DNA from: Gymnodinialimonas phycosphaerae
GTDB taxonomy: Bacteria > Pseudomonadota > Alphaproteobacteria > Rhodobacterales > Rhodobacteraceae
Assembly (NCBI RefSeq): GCF_019195455.1
Contig: NZ_JAIMBW010000001.1
Coordinates: 434,001 to 498,000 of the forward strand
Reading direction: 5' to 3'
Length of the DNA: 64,000 nucleotides
A model generated the notes under the pieces. The model saw nothing but the letters and a program-made list of their open reading frames with translations. It was not told the DNA's origin and ran no database searches. Both the position numbers and the translations under genes were made by a program. Shown one piece after another: positions 39,855 to 48,701 of the stretch (positions are counted from its first letter, which is position 1; each line of letters opens with the position of its first letter).

Positions 39855-40472
39855 TCAGATCACCTGCAAATCGCGTAAGCCGTCGATGACGAATTGCACC
39901 GAAAGCGCCGCCAAAAGCATGCCCAGAAGGCGGGTGACGACGTTGATACCTGTCGGCCCAAGGAGCCGCTCTAGCGGGGCGGCAAGTAGGAAAAGCGTGA
40001 AGACGCAGGCGATCACGAGGGCCATGACACCATGGATCGCGAGGAGATTGAGGGTGCTGTCGTCCTGGCCCGTCAGCAGGATCATCGTGGCGATGGCCCC
40101 GGGGCCCGCGATCAGCGGGATGGCCAAGGGGAAGACGGAGGGGTCTTCGCCCTCAGGCTCGGAATCCGCGGTGCCTTGGCGCCGCTGGCTGCGCCGCTCG
40201 AACAGCATATCGAGGGCGGTGAGGAACAACAGGATGCCGCCTGCCATGCGGAAGGCGGGCATGGAAATGCCGAGGAAGCCCAAGACCGCTTCGCCCGCGA
40301 CGCCGAACAGCGTGAGGAGGGCTGCGGCCACGAGGCAGGCGCGGATCGCGATGGATCGGCGCTGGCGCGGGGTCATGCCTTGGGTCAGTGCCACGAAAAG
40401 AGGCGCGAGACCGATCGGGTCGATGATGACGAACAGCGTCACGAAGGCAGGGATCAGGAGGGCGAGGTCCAT
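39855..40472 (-). CDS. MarC-family integral membrane protein
   Basis: 205 residues with six hydrophobic helices, beginning MDLALLIPAFVTLFVIIDPIG, and the family's FPLAIPLIAGPGAIATMILL stretch. Function unknown; the name derives from location near mar genes elsewhere, and no antibiotic role is shown. A charged loop of about 25 residues joins helices 3 and 4. The start was taken after the poor upstream extension. Confidence 0.9.
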   Translation of the reverse strand: MDLALLIPAFVTLFVIIDPIGLAPLFVALTQGMTPRQRRSIAIRACLVAAALLTLFGVAGEAVLGFLGISMPAFRMAGGILLFLTALDMLFERRSQRRQGTADSEPEGEDPSVFPLAIPLIAGPGAIATMILLTGQDDSTLNLLAIHGVMALVIACVFTLFLLAAPLERLLGPTGINVVTRLLGMLLAALSVQFVIDGLRDLQVI

Positions 40473-40524
40473 GGGGCGATTTCTAGCAAATTGCGCAGCA
40501 AAGCTGCATTGGTTTTTCAAGAGG

Positions 40525-40582
40525 AAGGGGCGCTGCCCCTTTTTCGCATCCAAGGGATGCGAATACCCCGGAGTTTTCCGGG
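40525..40582. terminator. Three tandem hairpins downstream of the ABC-F gene
   Basis: AAGGGGC-gct-GCCCCTT (40525-40541), CGCATCC-AAG-GGATGCG (about 40545-40561) and CCCGG-agtttt-CCGGG follow each other. They lie after the minus-strand ABC-F gene and before marC. The plus-strand side of the first has a T run; on the minus strand the tail is TTCCTCTT, so termination there is weaker. Confidence 0.5.
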
Positions 40583-40598
40583 CAAGATGAAAGGGGAG
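40571..40598. repeat. Dispersed intergenic repeat (copy of 2204-2233)
   Basis: GAGTTTTCCGGGCAAGATGA, continued by AAGGGGAG, resembles the intergenic segment at 2204-2233 (GAGTTGTATTTGGCAAGATG, continued by AAGCGGGGAG). The shared core is GGCAAGATGAA plus a following GGGGAG. Both copies sit next to the 3' end of a gene. Confidence 0.4.
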
Positions 40599-40600
40599 CC

Positions 40601-42439
40601 TCAGGGGCGTGCGGCATCGAGCTTGGCCTGGGCCTTTTCCCAGAGGTCTTCGGCGCGAGCGAGGCCTTCCATCACTTCGGCGTATTTCTTTTGCCAGGTG
40701 GTCAGCTCGCCGATGCGGGCATCCTCGTAGAGAGCAGGATCGGCGAGTTTCTTGGCCAGCTTCTCGCGCATGTCTTCGATCTTTTCGACGCGGGCTTCGG
40801 CTTTCTTGACCTCGGAGCGCAGCTCTTTGATCTGGTCCTGGGACAGTTGCTTGGGCTTGGGTTTTGCGGGTTTGGCGGCCTTGGGCTCGGTCCCCAGAAG
40901 GGATTGGCGGTAGGTCTCCAAGTCATGCTCGTAGGGGGCGACATGGCCGTCCTTAACCAACCAGAGGCGGTCGGCCACGAGCGACAGCAGGTGCATGTCG
41001 TGGGACACGAGGATCACGGCGCCTGTGTAGGCGGTCAGTGCCTCGACCAGGGCTTCGCGGGATTCGATATCGAGGTGGTTGGTCGGCTCGTCCAGGATCA
41101 GGAGGTGCGGCGCTTCCAACGTGGCCAACAGCAGCGATAGGCGCGCCTTTTGGCCGCCGGAGAGTTTGGCCACAAGCGTTTCGGCCTGATCCGCGCCAAG
41201 GCCGAAGCCCGCAAGGCGTGCGCGCAATTTCGGCGGCGCGTCGGTGGGGCGTTCCCGGCGCAGGTGATCGAGCGGCGTCTCATCAAGGTGCAACTCGTCC
41301 ACCTGGTGCTGCGCGAAGTAACCGATGCGCAGTTTGGAGGACGAGATGACGCGGCCCTCCATCGTTTGCAGTTTGCCCGCCAGCAGTTTCGACAGGGTGG
41401 ATTTGCCCTGCCCGTTGCGGCCCAGGAGGGCGATGCGGTCGTCCTGATCCAGCCGCAGGTTAAGACGGTTAAGCACTGCGCGGTCGCCGTAGCCCACGGC
41501 GGCGTTGTCCATGGCGACGATAGGCGGGCTGAGGGCCTCGGGCTCGGGGAAGGTGAAGACGGTGCGCGCGGCATCTTCGGGCGCGCGGATGGTTTCCATT
41601 CGCTCCAGCATTTTCACGCGCGATTGCGCCTGTTTCGCCTTGGAGGCCTTGGCCTTGAAACGGTCCACGAAGGATTGCAGGTGGGCGCGTTGGAGGTCTT
41701 GCTTCTTGGCAGCGGCGGCTTGCACGGCGCGGCGTTCCGCGCGGGTTTTGGCGAAAGTGTCGTAGCCGCCGGTATAATAGGTCAGCGTCTTGTCGGCGAG
41801 GTGCAGGATGTGGCCCACGGCACGGTTCAGCAGTCCGCGGTCGTGGGAGATGATCAGGACCGTGTGGGGGTATTTGGCCAGATACGCCTCCAGCCACAAA
41901 GCGCCTTCAAGGTCGAGATAGTTGGTCGGCTCGTCGAGCAGTAGAATATCGGGTTGCGCGAACAGGACACCGGCCAGCGCGACCCGCATGCGCCAGCCGC
42001 CTGAATAGGCGGAGCAGGGGCGTTGCTGGTCTTCGTGGCTGAAGCCAAGACCGCGCAGGATCTGTGCGGCGCGCGCCTCGGCCCCCCAGGCGTCGATGTC
42101 GGCGAGGCGGGCCTGCACCTCGGCGATGCGCGTGGGGTCCTGGGACGTGTCGGCCAATAGGGCGGCACGTTCGGTATCGGCCTCAAGCACCGTGTCGATC
42201 AGGGACGTCTCGGACGAGGGCACTTCTTGGGCCACACCGCCGATTTTCGCGCCCGCAGGTAGGGTAATTTCACCAGTATCAAGGCCCAATTCGCCCCGGA
42301 TGATCCGGAACAGCGTGGTCTTGCCCGTGCCATTGCGGCCCACGATGCCCACCTTGTGGCCCGCAGGAATGGTGACAGAGGCGCCCTCAAGCAGAGAGCG
42401 GCCCGCGACGGAGTAACCGATATCAGAAATACGCAACAT
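40601..42439 (-). CDS. ABC-F family ATPase
   Basis: 612 residues, soluble, with two ABC domains: Walker A GRNGTGKTT (N-terminal) and GRNGQGKST (C-terminal), signatures YSGGWRMRVALA and LSGGQKARLSLL, and Walker B LLLDEPTNYLD and LILDEPTNHLD. A linker rich in Lys/Ala lies between, and a C-terminal coiled coil of about 80 residues follows. ABC-F proteins act on the ribosome, often at the E site. It resembles the Uup/YheS type; an exact orthologue is not assigned. Confidence 0.93.
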   Translation of the reverse strand: MLRISDIGYSVAGRSLLEGASVTIPAGHKVGIVGRNGTGKTTLFRIIRGELGLDTGEITLPAGAKIGGVAQEVPSSETSLIDTVLEADTERAALLADTSQDPTRIAEVQARLADIDAWGAEARAAQILRGLGFSHEDQQRPCSAYSGGWRMRVALAGVLFAQPDILLLDEPTNYLDLEGALWLEAYLAKYPHTVLIISHDRGLLNRAVGHILHLADKTLTYYTGGYDTFAKTRAERRAVQAAAAKKQDLQRAHLQSFVDRFKAKASKAKQAQSRVKMLERMETIRAPEDAARTVFTFPEPEALSPPIVAMDNAAVGYGDRAVLNRLNLRLDQDDRIALLGRNGQGKSTLSKLLAGKLQTMEGRVISSSKLRIGYFAQHQVDELHLDETPLDHLRRERPTDAPPKLRARLAGFGLGADQAETLVAKLSGGQKARLSLLLATLEAPHLLILDEPTNHLDIESREALVEALTAYTGAVILVSHDMHLLSLVADRLWLVKDGHVAPYEHDLETYRQSLLGTEPKAAKPAKPKPKQLSQDQIKELRSEVKKAEARVEKIEDMREKLAKKLADPALYEDARIGELTTWQKKYAEVMEGLARAEDLWEKAQAKLDAARP

Positions 42440-42501
42440 GGAGCGCGGCCTAGCAGAGGGTTGCGCCCCATGCTAGCTGGTTTTCGAAAGGATGCCCTTC
42501 C

Positions 42502-43680
42502 GTGACGCGAACACCCCCAAGGTTGACTACGCTGGTGCTGATGACGGCGCTGTCGGTGCTGACCCTCAACATGTTTTTGCCTGCCTTGCCCGCGATGGGG
42601 GAAAGCTTCGGCGTGAGCGAGGCGGTGATGGGCTTGGCGATTTCCGGATACATGGCCTGCGCGGCGGTGTTCCAGATGTCGCTTGGCGCGCTGTCGGACC
42701 GCATTGGCCGCAGGCCGGTCCTGTTGGGGGTGTTGGCGCTTTACGTGGTGACGTCGCTGGTCTGCCTGAGCGCGCAATCCATCGAGGTGTTTCTGGTGGC
42801 GCGCGCGGTGCAAGCCGTTGCAGTGGCAGGCGGCGTTCTGTCCAGCGCCGTGGTGCGTGACCTCTATGACGGGCGGATGGCGGCGGCGAAGCTGGGGACG
42901 ATTGCGACGGCGATGGCGATTGCGCCGATGTTGGCGCCTATCCTGGGGGGCTTTCTGGACGCGTGGTTCGGCTGGCGTGCAATCTTCGCGGCCTACACGA
43001 TCTTTGGGTTGGCCGCATTCGTGCTGATTTGGGCGGATCTGGGAGAGACCAAGCAACGGGACCCCGCGCGGCAAGCAGGCCGCGTGACGGCCTTGCTGAA
43101 AGAGCCTGTGTTCTGGGCCTACACATGTGTGTTGGGGTTCAGCGTCGGGGCGTTCTTCACCTTTCTGACGGGGGCGCCCTTCGTGGCGTCGCAGGTTTTC
43201 GGCCTTTCGTCGGACCAGATCGGCCTTGTTCTGGGCTCGATCACGCTGGGGTATATGCTTGGGGCGGGCATTTCGGCGCGAACGGTCGAAAGGGTGGGTG
43301 CGATGCCGTTGATCCTTGTGGGGCGCGGCCTGCCGCTTGTGTCGCTTGTCGCTGCGTTGGCAGTTTTCCTTGCAGGGTTCGGGACCTTGTGGGTGCTGTT
43401 CGCGGCCACGATGACGGTGGGCTTCGGCAATGGCCTGACGGTGGCTAACGCCAATGCGGGTGCATTGGCCGTGCGGCCCGAAATGGCGGGCACGGCGGCG
43501 GGGCTTGCAGGGGCCTTTGTCCTGGTGACGGGCGCGGTCCTGGCAGGGCTGACCACCATGGTTCTCAGCGCCCAGGCGACGCCGGCGCGGCTCATCCTTC
43601 TTATGGTGGCGGCTGTGGCCGTATCTATGGCGGCGGCCCTCCTGGCGCGCCGCTGGTCCAAGGCCCTGCCAGCCAATTGA
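42502..43680 (+). CDS. MFS exporter, Bcr/CflA-type
   Basis: 392 residues with twelve predicted helices. The loop motif GALSDRIGRRPVLLGVLAL after helix 2 and FLPALPAMGESFGVS at the start fit the drug-efflux Bcr/CflA group. Substrate unknown. It starts at GTG 42502 with AAAGGA upstream. Divergent from the ABC-F gene. Confidence 0.88.
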   Translation: MTRTPPRLTTLVLMTALSVLTLNMFLPALPAMGESFGVSEAVMGLAISGYMACAAVFQMSLGALSDRIGRRPVLLGVLALYVVTSLVCLSAQSIEVFLVARAVQAVAVAGGVLSSAVVRDLYDGRMAAAKLGTIATAMAIAPMLAPILGGFLDAWFGWRAIFAAYTIFGLAAFVLIWADLGETKQRDPARQAGRVTALLKEPVFWAYTCVLGFSVGAFFTFLTGAPFVASQVFGLSSDQIGLVLGSITLGYMLGAGISARTVERVGAMPLILVGRGLPLVSLVAALAVFLAGFGTLWVLFAATMTVGFGNGLTVANANAGALAVRPEMAGTAAGLAGAFVLVTGAVLAGLTTMVLSAQATPARLILLMVAAVAVSMAAALLARRWSKALPAN

Positions 43681-43788
43681 GCAAGCCGCCATTCGGGGGC
43701 AGGGCGGTCGCTGCCGGGTCTTTCCTTCTTCTGTTGCCCATGCTAGCTGCCGCGCGAAATCTTAACGCACTCAACCCGGAGCAGCCCC

Positions 43789-44211
43789 ATGGCCATCCAG
43801 CGCACTTTCTCGATCATCAAACCCGACGCCACCAAGCGCAACCTGACCGGCCAGATCGCCGCTAAATTCGAGGAAGCCGGTCTGCGCATCGTCGCCTCCA
43901 AGCGCATCCAGCTAACGCTGGCCCAGGCGCAGCAGTTCTACGGTGTCCACTCCGAGCGTCCCTTCTTCGGTGAGCTGTGTGAATTCATGATCTCCGAGCC
44001 GATCGTTGTGCAGGTTCTGGAAGGCGAAGACGCCATTGCCAAGAACCGCGAAGTCATGGGCGCCACCAACCCCGCCGATGCCGCCCCCGGCACGATCCGC
44101 AAGGAATTCGCGCTGTCGATCGGCGAGAACTCGGTCCACGGCTCCGACGCGCCCGAGACGGCCGCGGAAGAGATCGCGTTCTTCTTCTCGGGTCTTGAGC
44201 TGGTCGGCTAA
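43789..44211 (+). CDS. ndk: Nucleoside diphosphate kinase
   Basis: 140 residues; balances NTP pools. The phospho-His is H117 in [13 protein letters not shown]. Starts [15 protein letters not shown] hairpin that can act on both strands separates it from the convergent cytochrome gene. Confidence 0.98.
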   Translation: MAIQRTFSIIKPDATKRNLTGQIAAKFEEAGLRIVASKRIQLTLAQAQQFYGVHSERPFFGELCEFMISEPIVVQVLEGEDAIAKNREVMGATNPADAAPGTIRKEFALSIGENSVHGSDAPETAAEEIAFFFSGLELVG

Positions 44212-44232
44212 GCCACCCTGTTCTAGCACATG

Positions 44233-44268
44233 AAAAAGGGCCGTCCCAGACAGATGGGGCGGCCCTTT
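44233..44268. terminator. Bidirectional terminator between ndk and cytochrome c gene
   Basis: AAAGGGCCGTCCCA and TGGGGCGGCCCTTT form a 14-bp stem with one G-U-type mismatch and a 6-nt loop. On the minus strand it ends in five T, so it probably serves the cytochrome gene best and ndk too. Confidence 0.85.
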
Positions 44269-44294
44269 GTGCGTGCTGAAAAGGGTTACGTCAT

Positions 44295-44717
44295 CTAATC
44301 CTGTTGGATCCCCGCGAGGTATTCGATCAGGGCAAGGATCCGGAAGCGTGCGTAAATCTCGGCCTCGGTGGTGGAGAAGTCGGGGTTCGCCACCAACCGT
44401 CCCCGGGCTTGAAAACGGTTGCTCCATGCGGGCATTTCGCTGCTGCCATGGGCCCCGCTGGAGACCGGGCCCTCGATGATCTGGTAGACGGAGGTCACCG
44501 GGAACACGCCGCCGTTCTGAGATTGAAGGGCTGTCAGATCGGGGAGGGATACGTTCAGGTACCCTGCCAACGGCCCGTCGCCGGTCCCGGACGCGCCATG
44601 GCATTGGGCGCAACTGTCCATATACTCCAATTGACCGATTTGTTGTGCGTTGGCTACCAGCGGCAGCCAGACTGCAAGTCCGACTACCAGACCAATGATG
44701 CGTGAAACCTGTCCCAT
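44295..44717 (-). CDS. Periplasmic monohaem cytochrome c
   Basis: 140 residues with a signal peptide (cleavage near VANAQQ). The haem site is C36-A-Q-C39-H40, and Met95 in GSSEMPAW is the likely distal ligand. Small class I c-type cytochrome, an electron carrier; its partner oxidase or reductase is not adjacent. Confidence 0.9.
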   Translation of the reverse strand: MGQVSRIIGLVVGLAVWLPLVANAQQIGQLEYMDSCAQCHGASGTGDGPLAGYLNVSLPDLTALQSQNGGVFPVTSVYQIIEGPVSSGAHGSSEMPAWSNRFQARGRLVANPDFSTTEAEIYARFRILALIEYLAGIQQD

Positions 44718-44873
44718 TTCGGACCCTCCCTCGGTTTATCCAAGCGTCGACACGATACGGAGTATAGTTGCCTGTGCGATCTGCCGATTGACGTGGATCA
44801 ACCCTGCCGGAGACATGCGCGGGCGAGGGCAGCTTCGCGGAAAAACCGAGGGCGATTGTCGATAGCGATGCGC

Positions 44874-45221
44874 CTAGCGCCGCTGACCCACGCCAATGTC
44901 ATCGAGCATGCGTTCGAATGCGCTGTCGACGACGGAACCCGCTTCGTCGGCTTTCAGGGTGTCGAATTGAGCGCGCAACGCGTCCTTCTCGGCCCCCTTG
45001 CAGTCGTTCCAAGGGCGTCCCTGCAACGCCATGTGCAGGACATAGTACATGATGAAGTGGGGCCGTGCGCCGGTTCTTAGGATCGCGCGGTAGGCTTGGT
45101 CGGCGCCAAGATCGCGCAGGTGCCCCGCGGTGTGGATCCCGGCATTCGCCAGAACCTGGGCCTGGGCGGGGCCGATATTGCGGATCACCGTCACTGGGGC
45201 GGTGTCGTCGTCATCTGTCAT
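44874..45221 (-). CDS. TfoX C-terminal domain protein
   Basis: 115 residues. It matches the TfoX_C helical domain with IRNIGPAQAQVLANAGIHT, a helix-hairpin-helix-like stretch, and LRDLGADQAYRAIL. The N-terminal TfoX domain is absent. Function unknown; in enterobacteria the full-length relative controls competence genes. Confidence 0.8.
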   Translation of the reverse strand: MTDDDDTAPVTVIRNIGPAQAQVLANAGIHTAGHLRDLGADQAYRAILRTGARPHFIMYYVLHMALQGRPWNDCKGAEKDALRAQFDTLKADEAGSVVDSAFERMLDDIGVGQRR

Positions 45222-45286
45222 CGTGGACCTCTGGTTGAGGTCGTCACCTTACACAGGTCTGTTCGAAACTTGAACGCGTTCTGCGC

Positions 45287-45379
45287 TCAGATACTGGCCC
45301 AATCCGAGAAGCGGACCGGCGTTGGCAGTTCCTTGGCGGGGGCTTGGCCCTTGGCGGGCTTTGGCTTGCGGGTTGGCAT
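45287..45379 (-). CDS. Possible 30-residue basic small protein
   Basis: A 30-codon reading frame begins MPTRKPKPAKGQAPAKELP and ends in DWASI. It is rich in Lys and Pro in the first half and has a good ribosome site (CGGAGC, 8-9 bases before ATG). Such basic small proteins occur in alphaproteobacteria without known role. The evidence is only start, stop, ribosome site and composition. Confidence 0.4.
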   Translation of the reverse strand: MPTRKPKPAKGQAPAKELPTPVRFSDWASI

Positions 45380-46043
45380 CGTGCTGCTCCGTTCTTTGGG
45401 ATTGCACAGAAAACGCTGCGCCTGAAATCAGGCGATTTACGGTGCGGAAATGAGGCGACAATGGGGCACCAAGTCCGTGAAAACAAAAATCGGAGCGGGG
45501 AAAAGAAAAGCTGGCGTCCCGGATCAGTGGAAGAGAGACGAGGACGCGGGCCGCCAGCTTGGAAGGCGTTGGGTGGACCGGGAACAAAGGGAGGAGACGT
45601 CCCGGCTCACATCAACTGAGATCTTTTTGGCTTCTCCGGCGTTGCACGTGAAGGGGTAGGCGGTGCGAGAGGGGGCTTAAACGCGAAATGCTGCAATATT
45701 GGGCGATCTTGCGGCGGCCTTGGTCGCGATCGGGCAGTACCCGTTCGATGCGGCGCGCAGGGCGATGCAATTGCGGTGCGAATTGTTGCAAAAACCCGCG
45801 CCGTCCTCACGGCGGCGAGACGGGCTTTCACGGGCCTGTGTGGTTGGTGCAGGGCGGGGTGCCGTCTGTTCATATTCGCACCTATATCGCGCATTTCTCT
45901 CAGATACGTGTGTGGAATCACGCCAACACAAGGCGCATATTCATCTCATCGGAACGCAGCAAGACGCCGCGCTTCCCCAAGACAACCCAAACCAGGGGCC
46001 GCGACAACCGCCGCCCACTCAGAAAAGAAAAAGGACTAACGTC
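45380..46043. other. Gap of about 660 bp without a supported gene
   Basis: Several open frames cross this stretch, but none has family character, a good ribosome site, or coding-like third-position GC compared with neighbours. The last 100 bases before 46044 probably hold the promoter of the secreted small protein. It could also hide an RNA; I see no clear hairpin with T tail. Confidence 0.5.
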
Positions 46044-46388
46044 ATGAAAAAGATCGCAATCATCGCCGCTACCACCCTGTCCATGGCCGCTTCCCTCGCT
46101 GCTCCGGCTTTCGCGCAATCGGCCTCCACCGCCTTCGCCATCGCGCATTTCAACCAGTCGGCCGATAGCGCCTCGGACGTTGTGGCCCTGCCCAATGGCG
46201 CGAACACCACGCAGGTCTCTACCCGCGGCATGACGCCCCTGGCTGAAGCCTTCGCCCTGTTCAACGAATACGCTGACGGCACCGGCGACCTGCGCGGCCT
46301 GAACGGCGCAACCGTCGTGAACGGCACGCCCGCTTACGGCGCCGACATCTTCGAGCGCCTGCGCGCCGCTGATCGTGAGAACAACTAA
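46044..46388 (+). CDS. Small secreted hypothetical protein
   Basis: 114 residues with a Sec signal peptide (MKKIAIIAATTLSMAASLAA, cut after AFA). The mature part of about 90 residues has no Cys and repeats of Asn/Ala/Thr; ALFNEYADGTGDLRGLNGAT is the most distinctive stretch. Function unknown. It has its own strong terminator and probably its own promoter, suggesting high, independent expression. Ribosome site AAAGGA. Confidence 0.75.
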   Translation: MKKIAIIAATTLSMAASLAAPAFAQSASTAFAIAHFNQSADSASDVVALPNGANTTQVSTRGMTPLAEAFALFNEYADGTGDLRGLNGATVVNGTPAYGADIFERLRAADRENN

Positions 46389-46419
46389 GACCAGATCACG
46401 GGACCTCCTCCCCCGGGTC

Positions 46420-46454
46420 AGCCCCTCGCCACCATGGCGGGGGGCTTTCTTTTG
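46420..46454 (+). terminator. Rho-independent terminator after small secreted protein gene
   Basis: AGCCCCTCGCC pairs with GGCGGGGGGCT (one mismatch) around loop ACCAT, followed by TTCTTTTG. It stands about 30 bases past the stop. Confidence 0.85.
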
Positions 46455-46509
46455 TACGGGGCGATAAGAATCTGCTTGGCGGTGGGGGCCACCATGTTAC
46501 CTCTTGCCA

Positions 46510-47547
46510 ATGCGACACCTGATACCGACCCCCGCCCAAGTCGATGCTGTGCAAGCTGACCTCTCGGATATTCCATGGCCCTCGGTGGACGCCGACGCAC
46601 CGGCCGCCTTGCTCAGCCGATGCCCCGAGGCCGCGCAGACGCCCTTGGTGGCGGCACCCGCGCTTGCTTCACGCTTGGGCCTCGAGGCGTTGCACCTCAA
46701 GGATGAGCGCGCGCGCATGGGATTGGGAAGCTTCAAGGCCTTGGGCGCGGCCTACGTCATTGCCTGTGATGCCGCGGCGGGAACCGCCAAGGGCCGCGCC
46801 TATTACACCGCCAGCGCAGGTAACCATGGGCTGTCGGTGGCGGCGGGCGCGCTGGCGTTCGGCGCGCGCGCGGTGATCTATCTGGCGGCCACGGTGCCAG
46901 CCGCTTTCGCGGCACGGCTAGAGGGGATGGGCGCAGAAGTCCGCTGGCGCGGAGATGTCTATGAAGACAGCATGGAGGCGGCGAAAGCAGACGCTGCGGC
47001 AGAGGGGGCGGTGTTGCTGTCCGACAGCTCATGGCCCGGCTACACAAAGCGCCCGTGGCGGCTGATGGAGGGCTATCTGGTCCTTATGCAAGAGGCCGTG
47101 GCGCAGATACCTGCGCCGCCGACCCATGTTTTCCTGCAAGCGGGGGTGGGCGGTATGGCGGCCTCTGCCGCGGCCTATGCACGAAAGGTTTGGGGCGCTG
47201 GTCCCCGGATCATCGTGGTGGAGCCCGACGCGGCGCCTGCGCTGATCGCTTCGGTCGCGGCGGGGCGCGCGATGACCACCGAGGGGCCCGCGAGCGTCAT
47301 GGGGCGGCTCGATTGCAAGGAGCCGTCATTGATTGCGCTGAAGGGGCTGTCGCGCGATGCCTCGGATTTCATGGTGATTTCCGAAAAAGAGGGCGCTTTG
47401 GGCGCGCAGATGGCCGAGGAAGCGGGGCTTCCCTCGACGCCGTCGGGCGCGGCGGGTCTAGCGGGCCTGATCGTCGCCGCAGAGGGCGACTTTGGGTTGG
47501 ATCGCACCTCGCGCGTGCTGCTGATCCTTAGCGAGGGTCCGGAATGA
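46510..47547 (+). CDS. PLP-dependent lyase, diaminopropionate ammonia-lyase-like
   Basis: 345 residues, fold type II PLP enzyme. The PLP lysine is K76 in LGSFKALGAA; YYTASAGNHGLSVAAGALAFG binds the phosphate-side substrate. It resembles diaminopropionate ammonia-lyase and threonine-dehydratase-like enzymes. The downstream genes overlap it (4 bases) and encode an M24 hydrolase and a racemase-like enzyme, so a catabolic pathway for an amino-acid derivative is likely. The exact substrate is unknown. A TTG two codons earlier is another possible start. Confidence 0.8.
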   Translation: MRHLIPTPAQVDAVQADLSDIPWPSVDADAPAALLSRCPEAAQTPLVAAPALASRLGLEALHLKDERARMGLGSFKALGAAYVIACDAAAGTAKGRAYYTASAGNHGLSVAAGALAFGARAVIYLAATVPAAFAARLEGMGAEVRWRGDVYEDSMEAAKADAAAEGAVLLSDSSWPGYTKRPWRLMEGYLVLMQEAVAQIPAPPTHVFLQAGVGGMAASAAAYARKVWGAGPRIIVVEPDAAPALIASVAAGRAMTTEGPASVMGRLDCKEPSLIALKGLSRDASDFMVISEKEGALGAQMAEEAGLPSTPSGAAGLAGLIVAAEGDFGLDRTSRVLLILSEGPE

Positions 47548-48701
47548 CACCCCCTCGCGGCTTTCCGGAGGCAGAGTTCCGCGACCGCACCGATCGCGCG
47601 CAGGCGCTTATGGCAAAGGCTGGTCTGTCGGCGCTGCTGCTCACGACCGAGCCCGAGGTGCGCTACTACACCGGTTTCCTGACGCGCTTCTGGGAAAGCC
47701 CCACGCGGCCCTGGTTTGTCGTAATCCCGGCCTCGGGCGCGCCGATTGCGGTGATCCCCAGCATCGGCGCGCATCTGATGGGGCAGACGTGGCTTGATGA
47801 CATTCGCACCTGGCAGGCGCCTGATTACGATGATGACGGCATTGGCCTATTGGCCGAGACCTTGCAGGAGGTGACGCCTCCGGACGCCCGGATCGGCGTG
47901 GCGGATCAGATGGAAAGCCACCTTCGGATGCCGCTGGCCGATTTTCAAACTCTGAAACAATCGCTTGGGGCCCGTCGCATCACGGGCGACGCGACGATCA
48001 CGCGCCGTTTGCGCATGGTGAAGTCGCGGGCGGAACTGGCCAAGATCACCTGCGCCGCCCAGATCGCCGATCGCGCCTTTGACCGAGTGGCAGAGATTGC
48101 GCGCGTGGGAATACCGCTGGCGCGGGTGTTCCGAGATTTCCAGCGACTTTGTCTGGAGGGGGGCGCGGATTGGGTGCCGTATCTGGCGGGTGCGTCCGAG
48201 GCTGGGGGATACGGCGATGTGATTTCTCCGGCGACGGAGGCCCCCTTGGCGGCGGGCGATGTGCTGATGCTGGACACCGGATTGGTCTGGGACGGCTACT
48301 TTTGCGATTTCGACCGGAATTTCAGCCTTGGCGCGCCCTCGGCGGCGGTGACCGAGGGCCACGGGCGGTTGATCGAGGCGACGCAGGCCGGGTTCCAAGC
48401 CGCCAAGCCCGGCGCGCGGATTTGCGAATTGTTCCATGCGATGACTGACATCGTGAACCCGGGCGGTGCGGGGTCTGACGCGGGACGGCTGGGGCATGGG
48501 GTGGGGATGCAGCTGACGGAATGGCCGTCGATCATCGCCGCCGACAAGACCGTACTGGCAGAGGGGATGGTGCTGACCTTGGAGCCGGGCGTGACTTTGC
48601 CCGACGGCAAGATCATGGTGCATGAGGAAAACATCGTCATCGAGGCGCAGGGCGCCCGCTTCCTGTCTTCGCCTCAAGACCGGGAGATCCGCGTGATATG
48701 A
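47544..48701 (+). CDS. M24-family (creatinase/Xaa-Pro peptidase-like) hydrolase
   Basis: 385 residues. An N-terminal creatinase domain is followed by the pita-bread domain with metal ligands D244, D255, H318, E347 and E361 in DTGLVWDGYFCD, GHGVG, TLEPG and HEEN. Relatives include Xaa-Pro peptidases, creatinase and ectoine hydrolase DoeA, but it does not look like a close DoeA. It overlaps both neighbours by four bases in a three-gene operon, so it is probably an amide hydrolase in that pathway. Confidence 0.85.
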   Translation: MTPPRGFPEAEFRDRTDRAQALMAKAGLSALLLTTEPEVRYYTGFLTRFWESPTRPWFVVIPASGAPIAVIPSIGAHLMGQTWLDDIRTWQAPDYDDDGIGLLAETLQEVTPPDARIGVADQMESHLRMPLADFQTLKQSLGARRITGDATITRRLRMVKSRAELAKITCAAQIADRAFDRVAEIARVGIPLARVFRDFQRLCLEGGADWVPYLAGASEAGGYGDVISPATEAPLAAGDVLMLDTGLVWDGYFCDFDRNFSLGAPSAAVTEGHGRLIEATQAGFQAAKPGARICELFHAMTDIVNPGGAGSDAGRLGHGVGMQLTEWPSIIAADKTVLAEGMVLTLEPGVTLPDGKIMVHEENIVIEAQGARFLSSPQDREIRVI

